Positions 40,662-49,780 of a stretch of 64,000 nt of DNA are shown here, one piece after another. The DNA comes from Halobacteriovorax marinus SJ (GTDB lineage Bacteria > Bdellovibrionota > Bacteriovoracia > Bacteriovoracales > Bacteriovoracaceae): contig NC_016620.1 in NCBI RefSeq assembly GCF_000210915.2, positions 682,001 to 746,000 on the forward strand, written 5' to 3'. The notes below the pieces were generated by a model, which was not told the DNA's origin, did not search any database, and saw only the letters and a list, made by a program, of their open reading frames with translations. Both the position numbers and the translations under genes were made by a program. Position 1 is the stretch's first letter. Each line of letters begins with the position of its first letter.

Positions 40662-41315
40662 TTAGTAGCGTTTCGCTTGCTTCTTAAGTCTTTTCTTAAC
40701 TGATCCTTTCATATCAAGCATTAATAAGAAACCACCATTCTCACCATCTTGGTCTTCACCGATTAGTGATAAGTTACCAACTCTATCTCCACCAGCATAG
40801 AATCTAGCAGTGATAATAGAATTCTGTAGATTTAAACCTTTCACTGGGATGAAGATACCAAAAACATCTGGACCTAAATAAACACCCATATTGTGGAACT
40901 TCTCAATACTGAAGGCCACTGCAGGAAGACGTCCACTTGCAACACCTGGAAGTGCTCTACCACCTGGAAGTGATTGTGGATCAAGTTTAGATAAGTTTCC
41001 ATTGAATACATCATCTAATGAAATTGAAACGGCCATTAATGTTCCGTTAGACTGTAAATCTGGTGAGATCTCAATATAAGAGTTCGGATACTTCGGAATG
41101 GCATATCTAAGTCCACCTTGAAGTTGGAGGTTATCAAATACCATTGTGATGAGTACATCATCTTGTTGTAGAGAAACTACAGGTCCTGTTACACCTGGAA
41201 TTTCTAGGTTTGATCCATCTTTACCACTTCCACATGAAGTTGCAAAAAGGGAAATTGATAGTAGTAAAGACATGAATACAAGTTTCGATCTCTTCGCCAG
41301 TTCCATTGATTTCAT
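40662..41315 (-). CDS. lipoprotein of unknown function
   Basis: The protein has 217 residues. The N terminus MKSMELAKRSKLVFMSLLLSISLFATSCGSG is a lipoprotein signal; the ATG at 41306 is a possible start. The mature part is beta-rich with repeated GG/LPGG segments (DPQSLPGGRALPGVASGRLP) and no recognised domain. It ends with a basic tail (KKRLKKQAKRY), unusual for a lipoprotein. It is transcribed alone, with a palindrome just upstream and a terminator downstream. Confidence 0.7.
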   Translation of the reverse strand: MKSMELAKRSKLVFMSLLLSISLFATSCGSGKDGSNLEIPGVTGPVVSLQQDDVLITMVFDNLQLQGGLRYAIPKYPNSYIEISPDLQSNGTLMAVSISLDDVFNGNLSKLDPQSLPGGRALPGVASGRLPAVAFSIEKFHNMGVYLGPDVFGIFIPVKGLNLQNSIITARFYAGGDRVGNLSLIGEDQDGENGGFLLMLDMKGSVKKRLKKQAKRY

Positions 41316-41696
41316 AAATTTTCTCTCATTTTTTTAGAAACGTCGTTTCTATTGATATCTAAATAAGGGCCAACAAATTACGGACTAGGGGAACTGACGT
41401 ACAACTAAAGTCTTTATTTAGAATTTTCTCTTCTCACTTTATGAAGACCAAGATTATCAAATTGATTATTTTGGTCAATTACTATTTCGGAGAGCTATTG
41501 AAGAACTTGAGTAAATATGTAGGAAAAACTTCTAAACTCTATTAATAATGGGACTTTAGAGAGATTGATGACGACTATTTCTGCATTATTCTAATGCCAA
41601 GAAAAAATGACAGGTCTTGTTTTAGAAGTGCCAACAAAGAAAGAGTGAAAGAGTTTCCACGGCGAAATATCTGTGTTTATTCGCTACAATAGGGGC
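41316..41696. promoter_or_regulatory. divergent non-coding region with a 15-bp palindrome
   Basis: This gap of about 380 bases holds AGAAACG-T-CGTTTCT (41336-41350), a perfect 7-bp inverted repeat with one central base. It lies 21-35 bases upstream of the lipoprotein start, where an operator would sit. The rest is AT-rich; I see no gene. Confidence 0.4.
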
Positions 41697-42158
41697 ATGA
41701 AAGTCTTTACTGCTTTTAACGAAACATTGCCATCATCAGTTGAAAACACCTCAAGAAAAGGTGCACGTAAAACTGGTCCAAGTAAAGTCAAGAAATCCTA
41801 TCGACCACCTAGAGAAAATTTGTCTCCAGAGGAAATAAAGGCAAGAGTAGCAAGTAAGACAGGTGCAAATAAGAAGAAAGTTGAAAACCTTTCTGGAAAG
41901 CAGGTCAGTACCTTCATGTCTGAAGACAATGCAGCAGTTGCTAATATTCGAACATCAACGAGTACTATAGAAGCCGCAAAGAGTGAAAAGAGCGAAGTGA
42001 AAGGCGAGAAGAATGTCTTAGTGAATTCTGATGTTCAAAAGAATGATCCAAGCGATACCAATGTTCACCAAAAGTTAAAGGGTCTTTTAAATTCAGGAGG
42101 CTTTGGCTGGAATGATAAAGAGAGAGCTGCTCTATCTGAAATTCTAGGTAAGGACTAA
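41697..42158 (+). CDS. basic disordered protein of unknown function
   Basis: I use the ATG at 41697 (153 residues); a GTG at 41673 adds eight. The protein is hydrophilic and low complexity, rich in Lys, Ser and Asn, and is probably disordered up to about residue 115. The last 40 residues (LKGLLNSGGFGWNDKERAALSEILGKD) may fold as a helix pair. No domain is recognised. It converges with the DHH gene, overlapping it by four bases. Confidence 0.55.
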   Translation: MKVFTAFNETLPSSVENTSRKGARKTGPSKVKKSYRPPRENLSPEEIKARVASKTGANKKKVENLSGKQVSTFMSEDNAAVANIRTSTSTIEAAKSEKSEVKGEKNVLVNSDVQKNDPSDTNVHQKLKGLLNSGGFGWNDKERAALSEILGKD

Positions 42159-43138
42159 TCCTTAGACTTATCAATCATCCTTTGAATTTTTGCAATTGAT
42201 GACTTCACAACTTCATCCATTTTTCCCTCTAGAACAGTTGCTGCAGAATGATTATGTCCACCACCGCCTAGGGCCTGTGCCATTATTCCAACATCAACGC
42301 TAGTACAAGCTGATCTCATACTTAATTTAATACTTGTTCCATTTTGTCGAAACATACATGCAACTTTTATATTATCTAGAATAAGGAGATGATTTATAAA
42401 TCCATGGGTATCTTCTGGATCTGACTGATGTTTTTCAATCATTTCTTCATTTAAACATATCCACGCAACTTCTTCGCTCTCATTGGTCTGGGCAGAGCTT
42501 AAGACTTCACCGATCAGTCTCATATAGCCAATCTTCTTAGTCCCATTAATTTGATTGAAGGCTTCTGGTGGTTTAACTCCTGCATCCATTAATTTTGCAA
42601 TTAATCGATGTGTATCACCAGATACAGTAGGGTAGCGGAAACTAGAGGTATCTATCAAGATGGCTGTGTAGAGCGCCAATGACATATCTTTAGTGAACTC
42701 AACACCTAGACCTGTAATCAAATTTCCTACCAGCTCTCCAGTGGCCGCCATCGTTGTATCGATACAGTGAATTGCCGCAAGCTCTCTTGGACATGGATGG
42801 TGGTCGATAAAGAGTAGATCTTTTGAATTGAGAACAAGCTCTTGAGTATTTTTTCCAATTCTTGGCAAACTATTTGTGTCTGTCACAATGAAGAGGTCAA
42901 TTTCCTCAAATGGTTTTTCCATATACTCTTCATAGGAAATAATCACATTTTGTGGATCTAGATACTTATATCTTTCGAATAATTTCTTCTCGTTTACACA
43001 AATCGCTTTTTTGCCCAATTGTTGAAGGGCCATACAGAGCGCAATCTGGCTTCCAATACCATCGGCATCAGGAAAGACGTGAGTCGTAATGACAATTGTT
43101 TCTGCATTTTTTATGTGTTCTTGGAATAATTTATTCAT
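42155..43138 (-). CDS. DHH/DHHA1 phosphoesterase, NrnA-like
   Basis: The protein has 327 residues. The DHH domain has VFPDADGIGSQIAL, VTDTN and LLFIDHHPCP; the DHHA1 domain ends with LGGGGHNHSAA. Together these match NrnA-type enzymes that degrade short oligoribonucleotides and pAp. It is cytoplasmic and single. The symbol is withheld because the family also includes c-di-AMP phosphodiesterases, though the lack of GGDEF or PAS domains argues for NrnA. Confidence 0.88.
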   Translation of the reverse strand: MNKLFQEHIKNAETIVITTHVFPDADGIGSQIALCMALQQLGKKAICVNEKKLFERYKYLDPQNVIISYEEYMEKPFEEIDLFIVTDTNSLPRIGKNTQELVLNSKDLLFIDHHPCPRELAAIHCIDTTMAATGELVGNLITGLGVEFTKDMSLALYTAILIDTSSFRYPTVSGDTHRLIAKLMDAGVKPPEAFNQINGTKKIGYMRLIGEVLSSAQTNESEEVAWICLNEEMIEKHQSDPEDTHGFINHLLILDNIKVACMFRQNGTSIKLSMRSACTSVDVGIMAQALGGGGHNHSAATVLEGKMDEVVKSSIAKIQRMIDKSKD

Positions 43139-43272
43139 ACGATATTATATCGGTAAGTCAGTGAAAATTCTTGAAGAAAATGACCAATTTCTAACTATTT
43201 GAGGGAGTTAGTCTTTAACTTTCTCCATTTATTTTGCTAGGATTAATAATATTAATTTGGTGAGGTAGTTTT

Positions 43273-44163
43273 ATGGAAGAAAAGGCCATCCGAGTTGAAA
43301 ATGTTCACAAGAGCTATTCTTCGACTAATGCCCTAAACGGTGTAACTTTTGAAGTTTCTAAAGGAAGTATTCATGGCTTTCTTGGGCCCAATGGTGCAGG
43401 TAAGTCGACGACAATGAAAATCCTGACAAAAGAGTTAACTCTATGTTCGGGAGAAGTGACTATAAATTCAGAGAAACCAATTGGCTTTCTCCCTGAAATA
43501 CCTCCTCTCTATAAACATATGACAGTTAGTAATTATCTTGAATTCGTGAGAGATATATTTAATAGCAGATCAGATCTGTCGGAGATTTGCACTCGCTGTG
43601 GTCTAAGTGACGTTTCACACCGATTAATTGGAAACCTTTCAAAGGGATATCAACAAAGAGTTGGAATTGCTCAGGCCCTAGTGGTTGATCCAGAGATCAT
43701 CATTCTTGATGAACCCACTGTTGGTCTAGATCCCCACGCTATTAAAGAGATAAGAGAGCTTATTCTTTCTTTGAAGAAAGACCATACGATTCTCTTTTCT
43801 ACTCATCAACTCTATGAAGCAAGTCATCTCTGCGATGAAGTCACTATCATCAATCACGGAAAAATTTTAAAAACAGGAAAGATTGAAGATGTAAAAAATG
43901 ATCTCGTTGCAGGTGAGGTCATTCTAATTGAACTCGACTCAAAGCTTAGTGATGAAGATCGAAGTGAGTGTATTTCTAAGTTCAATGTTGAGATCTCTGG
44001 AAAAGAGAATCAATTAAGAATTGTTTCTAAGGAGAAGGCGGATCTTCGAGGAGAAATCAATCGCTTCCTATTGGATAAAAACTATATTGTGAGCTCTCTA
44101 AAGTCTGAAGAAATGGACCTAGAGCAAATCTTTCAAAAAGTAACGAGTAATATTAATGATTAA
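43273..44163 (+). CDS. GldA-like ABC transporter ATP-binding protein
   Basis: The protein has 296 residues. The Walker A is LGPNGAGKSTTMK, the signature LSKGYQQRVGIAQAL, the Walker B IIILDEPTVGLDP and the switch His in FSTHQ. The C-terminal 80 residues are the extension typical of ABC-2 exporters. With the permease and GldG-like genes after it this is the GldA position. It overlaps the permease gene by eight bases. Confidence 0.9.
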   Translation: MEEKAIRVENVHKSYSSTNALNGVTFEVSKGSIHGFLGPNGAGKSTTMKILTKELTLCSGEVTINSEKPIGFLPEIPPLYKHMTVSNYLEFVRDIFNSRSDLSEICTRCGLSDVSHRLIGNLSKGYQQRVGIAQALVVDPEIIILDEPTVGLDPHAIKEIRELILSLKKDHTILFSTHQLYEASHLCDEVTIINHGKILKTGKIEDVKNDLVAGEVILIELDSKLSDEDRSECISKFNVEISGKENQLRIVSKEKADLRGEINRFLLDKNYIVSSLKSEEMDLEQIFQKVTSNIND

Positions 44164-44881
44164 TTTATATAAAAGAGAATTAAAAGAATCACTTGGTTCT
44201 CCACTATTCTATATCTTATGTGCAATCTTTATCGCAATCACTGGGTGGATCTTCTATTACAGTGTTGTTGGTTCTAATCAAATGAATCAGAGTAGTTTGA
44301 CTACAAATGTTCTTCAACCACTCTTTTCAACGATTAGTTCACTCTTTATGTTCTTAACTCCACTGCTTACGATGAACTCTTTTGTGGAAGAGAAGAATAA
44401 TGGAACCCTAGATCTTCTAATGAGATCTAAGCTAGGGTTGTGGAATATTATTTTAGGAAAATACTTCGCGCATATGACGCTAATTCTCTTTATGCTCGTA
44501 TTATCTTTAATGTTTCCATTGATCCTTATGTTTTCAGGTTACACTGATTGGGGAGTTGTACTGAGTTCATACTTAGGCTTAATTTTAAATATTAGTGCTT
44601 ATGTCGTTCTAGGAATGTTTGCTTCATCTATCTCTGGTAATCAAATCGTTTCAGGCTTTATCTCTTTCGCTCTCATATTTGGAGTACTTCTCTTAAATTT
44701 AGCGGCCAATTCATCTCATAACTTTATTGTTGGACAAATCTTAAATTACTTAAATAATCAATTCCACTTTGCTAGCTTTATTAAAGGAAGTATTAGAAGT
44801 TTTAGTTTTGTGTACTTCATCTCTTTTATCGCAGTGGCCATGCTCTTTATTAATAAGTCTCTTAGTTCGAGGAGATGGTAG
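44156..44881 (+). CDS. GldF-like ABC-2 permease
   Basis: The protein has 241 residues with six membrane helices and the ABC-2 segment SFVEEKNNGTLDLLMRSKL after the first pair, as in GldF. It partners the ATPase upstream and the GldG-like protein downstream. It overlaps both neighbours by a few bases, which implies coupled translation. Confidence 0.88.
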   Translation: MINLYKRELKESLGSPLFYILCAIFIAITGWIFYYSVVGSNQMNQSSLTTNVLQPLFSTISSLFMFLTPLLTMNSFVEEKNNGTLDLLMRSKLGLWNIILGKYFAHMTLILFMLVLSLMFPLILMFSGYTDWGVVLSSYLGLILNISAYVVLGMFASSISGNQIVSGFISFALIFGVLLLNLAANSSHNFIVGQILNYLNNQFHFASFIKGSIRSFSFVYFISFIAVAMLFINKSLSSRRW

Positions 44882-46389
44882 TGAAAGCACTCTTTGGTAA
44901 TATCTTAATTATAGTGAATATCATTTTGTATATGGTAGGGGTCTTTCTTTGGATTTCAATCACTGACGAGATATATCTCAACTTAATTGTTTCAATCTGT
45001 GCCATTGTAAATACACTTATCCTTCTCATCTTTTATAGAAAGAAATTTAAAGATTACTATACAAGTTCTCAGTTTAAGTACCTATGTGATGCTCTTATTT
45101 CTTGTTTTCTCATTTGCTGTATTATTGGACTTGTTAACTATCTCGCATTTAAGAATCCAATTGAATTTGATGTCACTCAGAGGAAGGTACACTCTCTAAG
45201 TCCACAGACGCTGAAGGTGCTAGAGAGTGTTGATGATGAAATCTCTATTGATATCTATGCTAAGAGAGAGAATTTCCAACCAATAAGTACTTTGATGGAA
45301 CTCTATAGGTTAAAGAACTCTGCATTCAAATTTAATTATATAGACGCTGAATTAAATCCTGATCTCATTGCAAAGAATAGAATCACTCAAATACCAACTC
45401 TTATCATTAAGAAAGGAGAGAAGGTCGCAAAGGCGCAAAGAGTGAGAGAGCTTGAGCTAACAAGTGCAATCTTAAAGGTCATTAGGGAGAGAGAGACAAC
45501 TCTTTGTGTCGATAGCTCTCATACTAAATTTAGTTGGTATAACGATGGGAGAGATCACTTCAGTGCTCTTAGAAAATTATTAGAATTAGAGCTTTTTAAA
45601 ATTGAAGATATTAAATTAGTTGCCGGAGAGTCACTAAAAAGTTGTGATACCCTCGTTCTTTGGGGAACTGAAATTGATTTAAATAAAGATGAAATCGCAA
45701 ATATAGAAGCGTTTAGAGAGGGGGGAGGATCTCTTCTCGTGGGAATTAATCCTCAGTTTAACGGGGATACAATTTCTTTATTTAGAGATTATCTCGCTGA
45801 AGAAGGTGTCAATGTTCACAATATACTTTCTATCTCTCCGGACTCTACTATTGATGGGTCAAATGGAGCAGCTCCTATTGCTAAGACATTTGCAAAGAGT
45901 CATCCTATTTTTCAAAACTACAGTGGCTTTGTCTTCTTCCCACTTGCTACGGCAATTAGCTTCAAGGGAAATTTAGGGCTTAAGGCCGTGGAGTTGATTA
46001 AATCGACTAATATGAGCTGGGGTGAGAGCGACTTTATTAATCTCGATAAGAAGAAGTTTGATAAAGGAAAGGATCTTGCTGGACCTCTTAATTTTGCTGT
46101 TAGTAGAGAGTTTGAAAATGGATCTAGAATTGTTATCTATTCAAATACAAGCTTTGTAAGTAATGCTTACACTAAGTTTACGAGTAACTTCAACGTTTTA
46201 GTGAACACTCTTAACTGGCTTACAAAGAACGATCAACTCATAACATTTGATAGAATCGCACTTAAAGATGAGCCTCTATTTATAAGTTCTCCACAATTAG
46301 GAGTGATCTTCTTCTTTAGTGTATTGGTTCTTCCTATTACTTTAATAATTATTTCGATTCTACTTTATAGAAGGAAAGGAAAATTATAA
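44875..46389 (+). CDS. GldG-like membrane-anchored protein
   Basis: The protein has 504 residues. Three to four helices at the N terminus (to about 105) and one at the C terminus (about 475-500) flank a large extracytoplasmic domain. That domain starts LSPQTLKVLESVDDEISIDIYA, the DUF7088/GldG signature, and includes the ABC-type_uncharacterised segment. Together with GldA- and GldF-like genes it forms the trio needed for gliding in Flavobacterium. In predators such systems may drive surface movement or envelope export. Confidence 0.85.
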   Translation: MVVKALFGNILIIVNIILYMVGVFLWISITDEIYLNLIVSICAIVNTLILLIFYRKKFKDYYTSSQFKYLCDALISCFLICCIIGLVNYLAFKNPIEFDVTQRKVHSLSPQTLKVLESVDDEISIDIYAKRENFQPISTLMELYRLKNSAFKFNYIDAELNPDLIAKNRITQIPTLIIKKGEKVAKAQRVRELELTSAILKVIRERETTLCVDSSHTKFSWYNDGRDHFSALRKLLELELFKIEDIKLVAGESLKSCDTLVLWGTEIDLNKDEIANIEAFREGGGSLLVGINPQFNGDTISLFRDYLAEEGVNVHNILSISPDSTIDGSNGAAPIAKTFAKSHPIFQNYSGFVFFPLATAISFKGNLGLKAVELIKSTNMSWGESDFINLDKKKFDKGKDLAGPLNFAVSREFENGSRIVIYSNTSFVSNAYTKFTSNFNVLVNTLNWLTKNDQLITFDRIALKDEPLFISSPQLGVIFFFSVLVLPITLIIISILLYRRKGKL

Positions 46390-47675
46390 TGAAGAGAAAT
46401 CTAGGCTTACTTGCTGCACTTATTGTTCTTCTGGGCATTACTTACTTCACTCAGGAGAGGAGAGGAATACTAAAAGAACAAGAAAAGGATAATTATTCCA
46501 AAATTTTAGACACTAGTAAGTATGGAGATCTCGTAGAAATTCAAACCCCCTTTGGTCACATAAAAAAGTTTAATGATGGCTTTATCAACTTTACTGACGG
46601 ACATAGGGCCAATCAAAAAGTGGTGAATGAATTCTTAACTAGACTTTCTCATATTAGAAGTAAGAAGTTTTTAAAGGATATCTCAAAAGAAAAGATGAAG
46701 GAATTCTTTCCTGAAGATCATATGAAGATGACTTTTACTTTTGAAAATGAAGTTCTCGAATATCAACTAGGGGCCAAGCTTAACTTCTCTCAAGACTTCT
46801 ATGTTGCAATGAGAACTAAGAGTTCCGGTCTAGTCGTCGCTATTGCAAATGATAAAATGCCATTTGAAGGGGTTGTAAGTAAGGAAAATGAGCACCGCTC
46901 TGATCATAAGTACAATCGAGTGAAGGCCCTCTTTAATTTGGCCCCAAACTTCTTTCTCGACCTCTCTATATTTGAAGAAGAAGAGCTAGAGCGATCGATT
47001 GTATTTTCAAATTTAGCAAATGAATCTTTTGCTATAGACTTTAAGGCCCAGACGACAAATCCTCCTCCAGAACATCCGATTATTGTTTCTAAAGCTAAAA
47101 TGTCTCACCTACGAGAGAGGTTGCTATCTCTTAGAGCATTTAATTATTTGAGCAATGTCGATGATACGACAAATTTTTCTAGAAAAGTTGGAACGATTAA
47201 AACCTCTGAGGGACTTTATACTATTTATGAAAGGTATAAAGGAGATCAGTCTTATTATATATTTAACCCAAAGAATAATATCTATTATCAATTTAAGGCG
47301 GGAGAGCAGAAGCTTCTTCTTTTTAATATTCAAAATGTTTGGGACCTTAGAGTTGTTGAAGAGCTTGGAAGTAAAATAAAGATTACTTTTGATAATAATG
47401 AAACGCTAGAGTTGGAAGTTCATAAAATTGGAGAAGAAGCTAGTAAGTTATTTAAAATACTTCTTAGCCCTGCTCAATATGTTGAAAAAGTGAAAGATTT
47501 TTCAAAGTATAAGAATTGGAAACTTAAATTAATTATTAACTCAAGGGAATTAGAAGTACTTTTTACGGAATCAGAAATGTTAGTGCTAGATCGCAAGCAG
47601 AAATTAACATATCATTATACTAGATTTAGTAAAGAACCAATAAGCGTTGATCCAGATAAGTATAGAGTAAAGTAA
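46389..47675 (+). CDS. DUF4340 protein of the Gld-like operon
   Basis: The protein has 428 residues. One N-terminal helix (LLAALIVLLGITYF) anchors an extracytoplasmic beta-rich domain (VEIQTPFGHIKKF, LEYQLGAKLNF), typical of DUF4340. Such genes commonly follow gldG-like genes. The function is unknown; it probably contacts the GldG-like domain. The start shares a base with the previous stop. Confidence 0.8.
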   Translation: MKRNLGLLAALIVLLGITYFTQERRGILKEQEKDNYSKILDTSKYGDLVEIQTPFGHIKKFNDGFINFTDGHRANQKVVNEFLTRLSHIRSKKFLKDISKEKMKEFFPEDHMKMTFTFENEVLEYQLGAKLNFSQDFYVAMRTKSSGLVVAIANDKMPFEGVVSKENEHRSDHKYNRVKALFNLAPNFFLDLSIFEEEELERSIVFSNLANESFAIDFKAQTTNPPPEHPIIVSKAKMSHLRERLLSLRAFNYLSNVDDTTNFSRKVGTIKTSEGLYTIYERYKGDQSYYIFNPKNNIYYQFKAGEQKLLLFNIQNVWDLRVVEELGSKIKITFDNNETLELEVHKIGEEASKLFKILLSPAQYVEKVKDFSKYKNWKLKLIINSRELEVLFTESEMLVLDRKQKLTYHYTRFSKEPISVDPDKYRVK

Positions 47676-48349
47676 TGAATCAAATTTTGAGAGAATATAT
47701 ACTTACTTTTTTACATCCTTTTAAAACTCATGAAGTCCTTAGGGAGAGAGTTTCAAAAGAGCGTCCACTTACGCTTGCAAGTGAGCTTCAAAGGGACGAG
47801 GAAAATGAGATCATTGGCTTAAGCTTTGTTGAAGCGTTGAGTGTTTCATGGGTAATGGCCATGATTAATGGAATTTATTCTATAGGGCTTATATACTTCG
47901 GCTATTTGACTGGAGTTTTTATGAGTGAAAATGATTCTCTCTCTTCACTCATTGGAAATGGATTCTCTCTAGAGTATCAAAAAGTATTGGTTTCATGGTC
48001 AATCATGCAGGTGATTATCTTTCCAATTACTCTTTGGTTCTATGCAAAGGTTTGGACAGTAATTATAAAGTTCTTTGGAAGTCTCTTTGAGTTCGATGGC
48101 GACCTAGAGCAAAGTACGGCTGAGATTGTTAATCAATCAATGGTTAGTAATCTCTTTTTAGTTATTCCTATTTTTGGAGAGATGATCCGTCATTTTTCTT
48201 CAATAATTTATCTCTTCGCAGGGCTTAGAAATAATATGTCTCTTTCAATTTTACAGAGTCTTATTGTTATTTGTTCTCCATTAATTATATTTGTTCTCTT
48301 CATTACGTTTGTGATTATTTATTTTACCTCTCTTTTTGCAATGCTTTAA
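47675..48349 (+). CDS. Yip1-like multi-spanning membrane protein
   Basis: The protein has 224 residues. A cytoplasmic lead of 55 residues (HPFKTHEVLRERVSKERPLT) is followed by about five helices. The opening FLHPFKTHE is like the FxxPxxxF entry of Yip1-domain proteins. It ends the Gld-like operon, overlapping the DUF4340 stop by one base. The function is not known; it may modulate the exporter. Confidence 0.7.
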   Translation: MNQILREYILTFLHPFKTHEVLRERVSKERPLTLASELQRDEENEIIGLSFVEALSVSWVMAMINGIYSIGLIYFGYLTGVFMSENDSLSSLIGNGFSLEYQKVLVSWSIMQVIIFPITLWFYAKVWTVIIKFFGSLFEFDGDLEQSTAEIVNQSMVSNLFLVIPIFGEMIRHFSSIIYLFAGLRNNMSLSILQSLIVICSPLIIFVLFITFVIIYFTSLFAML

Positions 48350-48547
48350 AATACATCCTATTTTGACAACGTGCCAAAGTCAGGAGGTGTTAGAAAATTT
48401 ATTCTCACTATCTACTGGAATTCATTACAATAGATAAATGACACATGGAATGGCCTCATTTACAGATTCTCATGTCTCTGTAAAAATCATCTCACACATA
48501 CACACACTAAATGAGATTAGAAATCTACACATCAAAAGGAGAGAGAC

Positions 48548-49189
48548 GTGTCCCCGTATCTAGCAAGCTTCATGACAGGAAGTGTTGAAGTCGTTTGTGG
48601 CCCAATGTTTTCTGGTAAAACCGAAGAGTTAATTAGAAGAGTAAGAAGAGCACAAATTGCTAAGCAGAAAATCCAAATCTTTAAACCAGCACTCGATGAT
48701 AGATATCATGAGACAAAAGTCGTAAGCCACTCGTCTCAATCTGTTGCTGCTACACCTGTTAATTCAGCTGTAGATATTCTTAAAAGAATTTATGATTCAA
48801 CTAGAATAGTGGCCATTGATGAGGTGCAGTTCTTTGATGAAAATATTATTAAAGTTGTGAATAAGCTCTCTAGAAGAGGGGTTAGGGTTATTCTCGCTGG
48901 TTTAGACCAGGACTATAAGGGAGAGCCGTTTGGACCAATGCCACATCTAATGGCAATTGCTGATGACGTAACTAAGGTTAAGGCCGTTTGTACTTCTTGT
49001 GGAGCGCCGGCCTCTAAGACTCATAGAAAGTCTACTGATAACTCTGACCAGGTTCTAGTTGGAGAAGCAGACCTCTATGAAGCACGTTGTACTGCGCATT
49101 GGGATTATCAGCCAGATGATGAGGATCTACTCGCATTTTCAACAAATATCGAGGCCCAAGAGGGCTCAATGACTGAAGTTCAGATTTAA
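48548..49189 (+). CDS. tdk: thymidine kinase
   Basis: The protein has 213 residues. The P-loop is GPMFSGKTEELI, the catalytic Glu is in AIDEVQFF, the lasso GLDQDYKGEPF is present, and zinc is bound by CTSCG and a later Cys in EARCTAHW. A GTG start is chosen because AAGGAGAG stands six bases upstream; the ATG at 48572 is less well placed. It salvages thymidine, useful for a cell that takes up prey nucleosides. Confidence 0.94.
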   Translation: MSPYLASFMTGSVEVVCGPMFSGKTEELIRRVRRAQIAKQKIQIFKPALDDRYHETKVVSHSSQSVAATPVNSAVDILKRIYDSTRIVAIDEVQFFDENIIKVVNKLSRRGVRVILAGLDQDYKGEPFGPMPHLMAIADDVTKVKAVCTSCGAPASKTHRKSTDNSDQVLVGEADLYEARCTAHWDYQPDDEDLLAFSTNIEAQEGSMTEVQI

Positions 49190-49194
49190 TGTGA

Positions 49195-49222
49195 AAGGAG
49201 ACTGTTGTCTCCTTTTTTTTTT
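49195..49222 (+). terminator. tdk terminator
   Basis: The stem aaggagac-tgtt-gtctcctt runs into ten Ts, six bases past the tdk stop. Confidence 0.95.
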
Positions 49223-49261
49223 GATATACTCTCTATGTACTTTTTAAGATGAGAGGATCTT

Positions 49262-49780
49262 ATGTCATTCCCTGAATTAATATCTAGAGAAAAAATTCAT
49301 TCAAGAGTTCAAGAACTTGCAAAAGAAATCGAAAGAGATTTTGCAGGTGAAGAGATTATCGTTGTTGGCGTTTTAAAAGGCTCGTTTATTTTCTGTGCCG
49401 ACTTAATTAGAGAAATTAATCTTCCAATTACTTTAGACTTCATTTCTGTTTCATCTTATGAAGGAACAGAGTCTACGGGTGAGTTAAAAATTAACTTGGA
49501 TATAAAATCTAAGATTGAAGGTAAGAATGTCATTCTTGTTGAGGATATTATTGATACTGGCTTAACGATCTCATCACTAATAACAAGATTTAAAAAAAAT
49601 AATCCTAAGTCTTTAAAGGTTGCATCTCTTTTATATAAACCAGCAAGAATTCAACATAAGGTTGATATAGATTACCTTGCATTTGAAATAGAAGACCACT
49701 TTGTAATTGGTTACGGTTTAGACTTTAACGGTAGTTATAGAGAATTACCTTATGTAGGAATTTATAATGGCGAAGTATAG
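49262..49780 (+). CDS. hpt: hypoxanthine phosphoribosyltransferase
   Basis: The protein has 172 residues. The PRPP site is ILVEDIIDTGLTI, preceded by VVGVLKGSFIF and ISVSSYEG, and the purine-contact region is FVIGYGLDFNG. It forms IMP/GMP from free bases. It overlaps the GHMP kinase gene by 14 bases and sits close to tdk, so this is a small nucleotide-salvage cluster. Confidence 0.94.
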   Translation: MSFPELISREKIHSRVQELAKEIERDFAGEEIIVVGVLKGSFIFCADLIREINLPITLDFISVSSYEGTESTGELKINLDIKSKIEGKNVILVEDIIDTGLTISSLITRFKKNNPKSLKVASLLYKPARIQHKVDIDYLAFEIEDHFVIGYGLDFNGSYRELPYVGIYNGEV

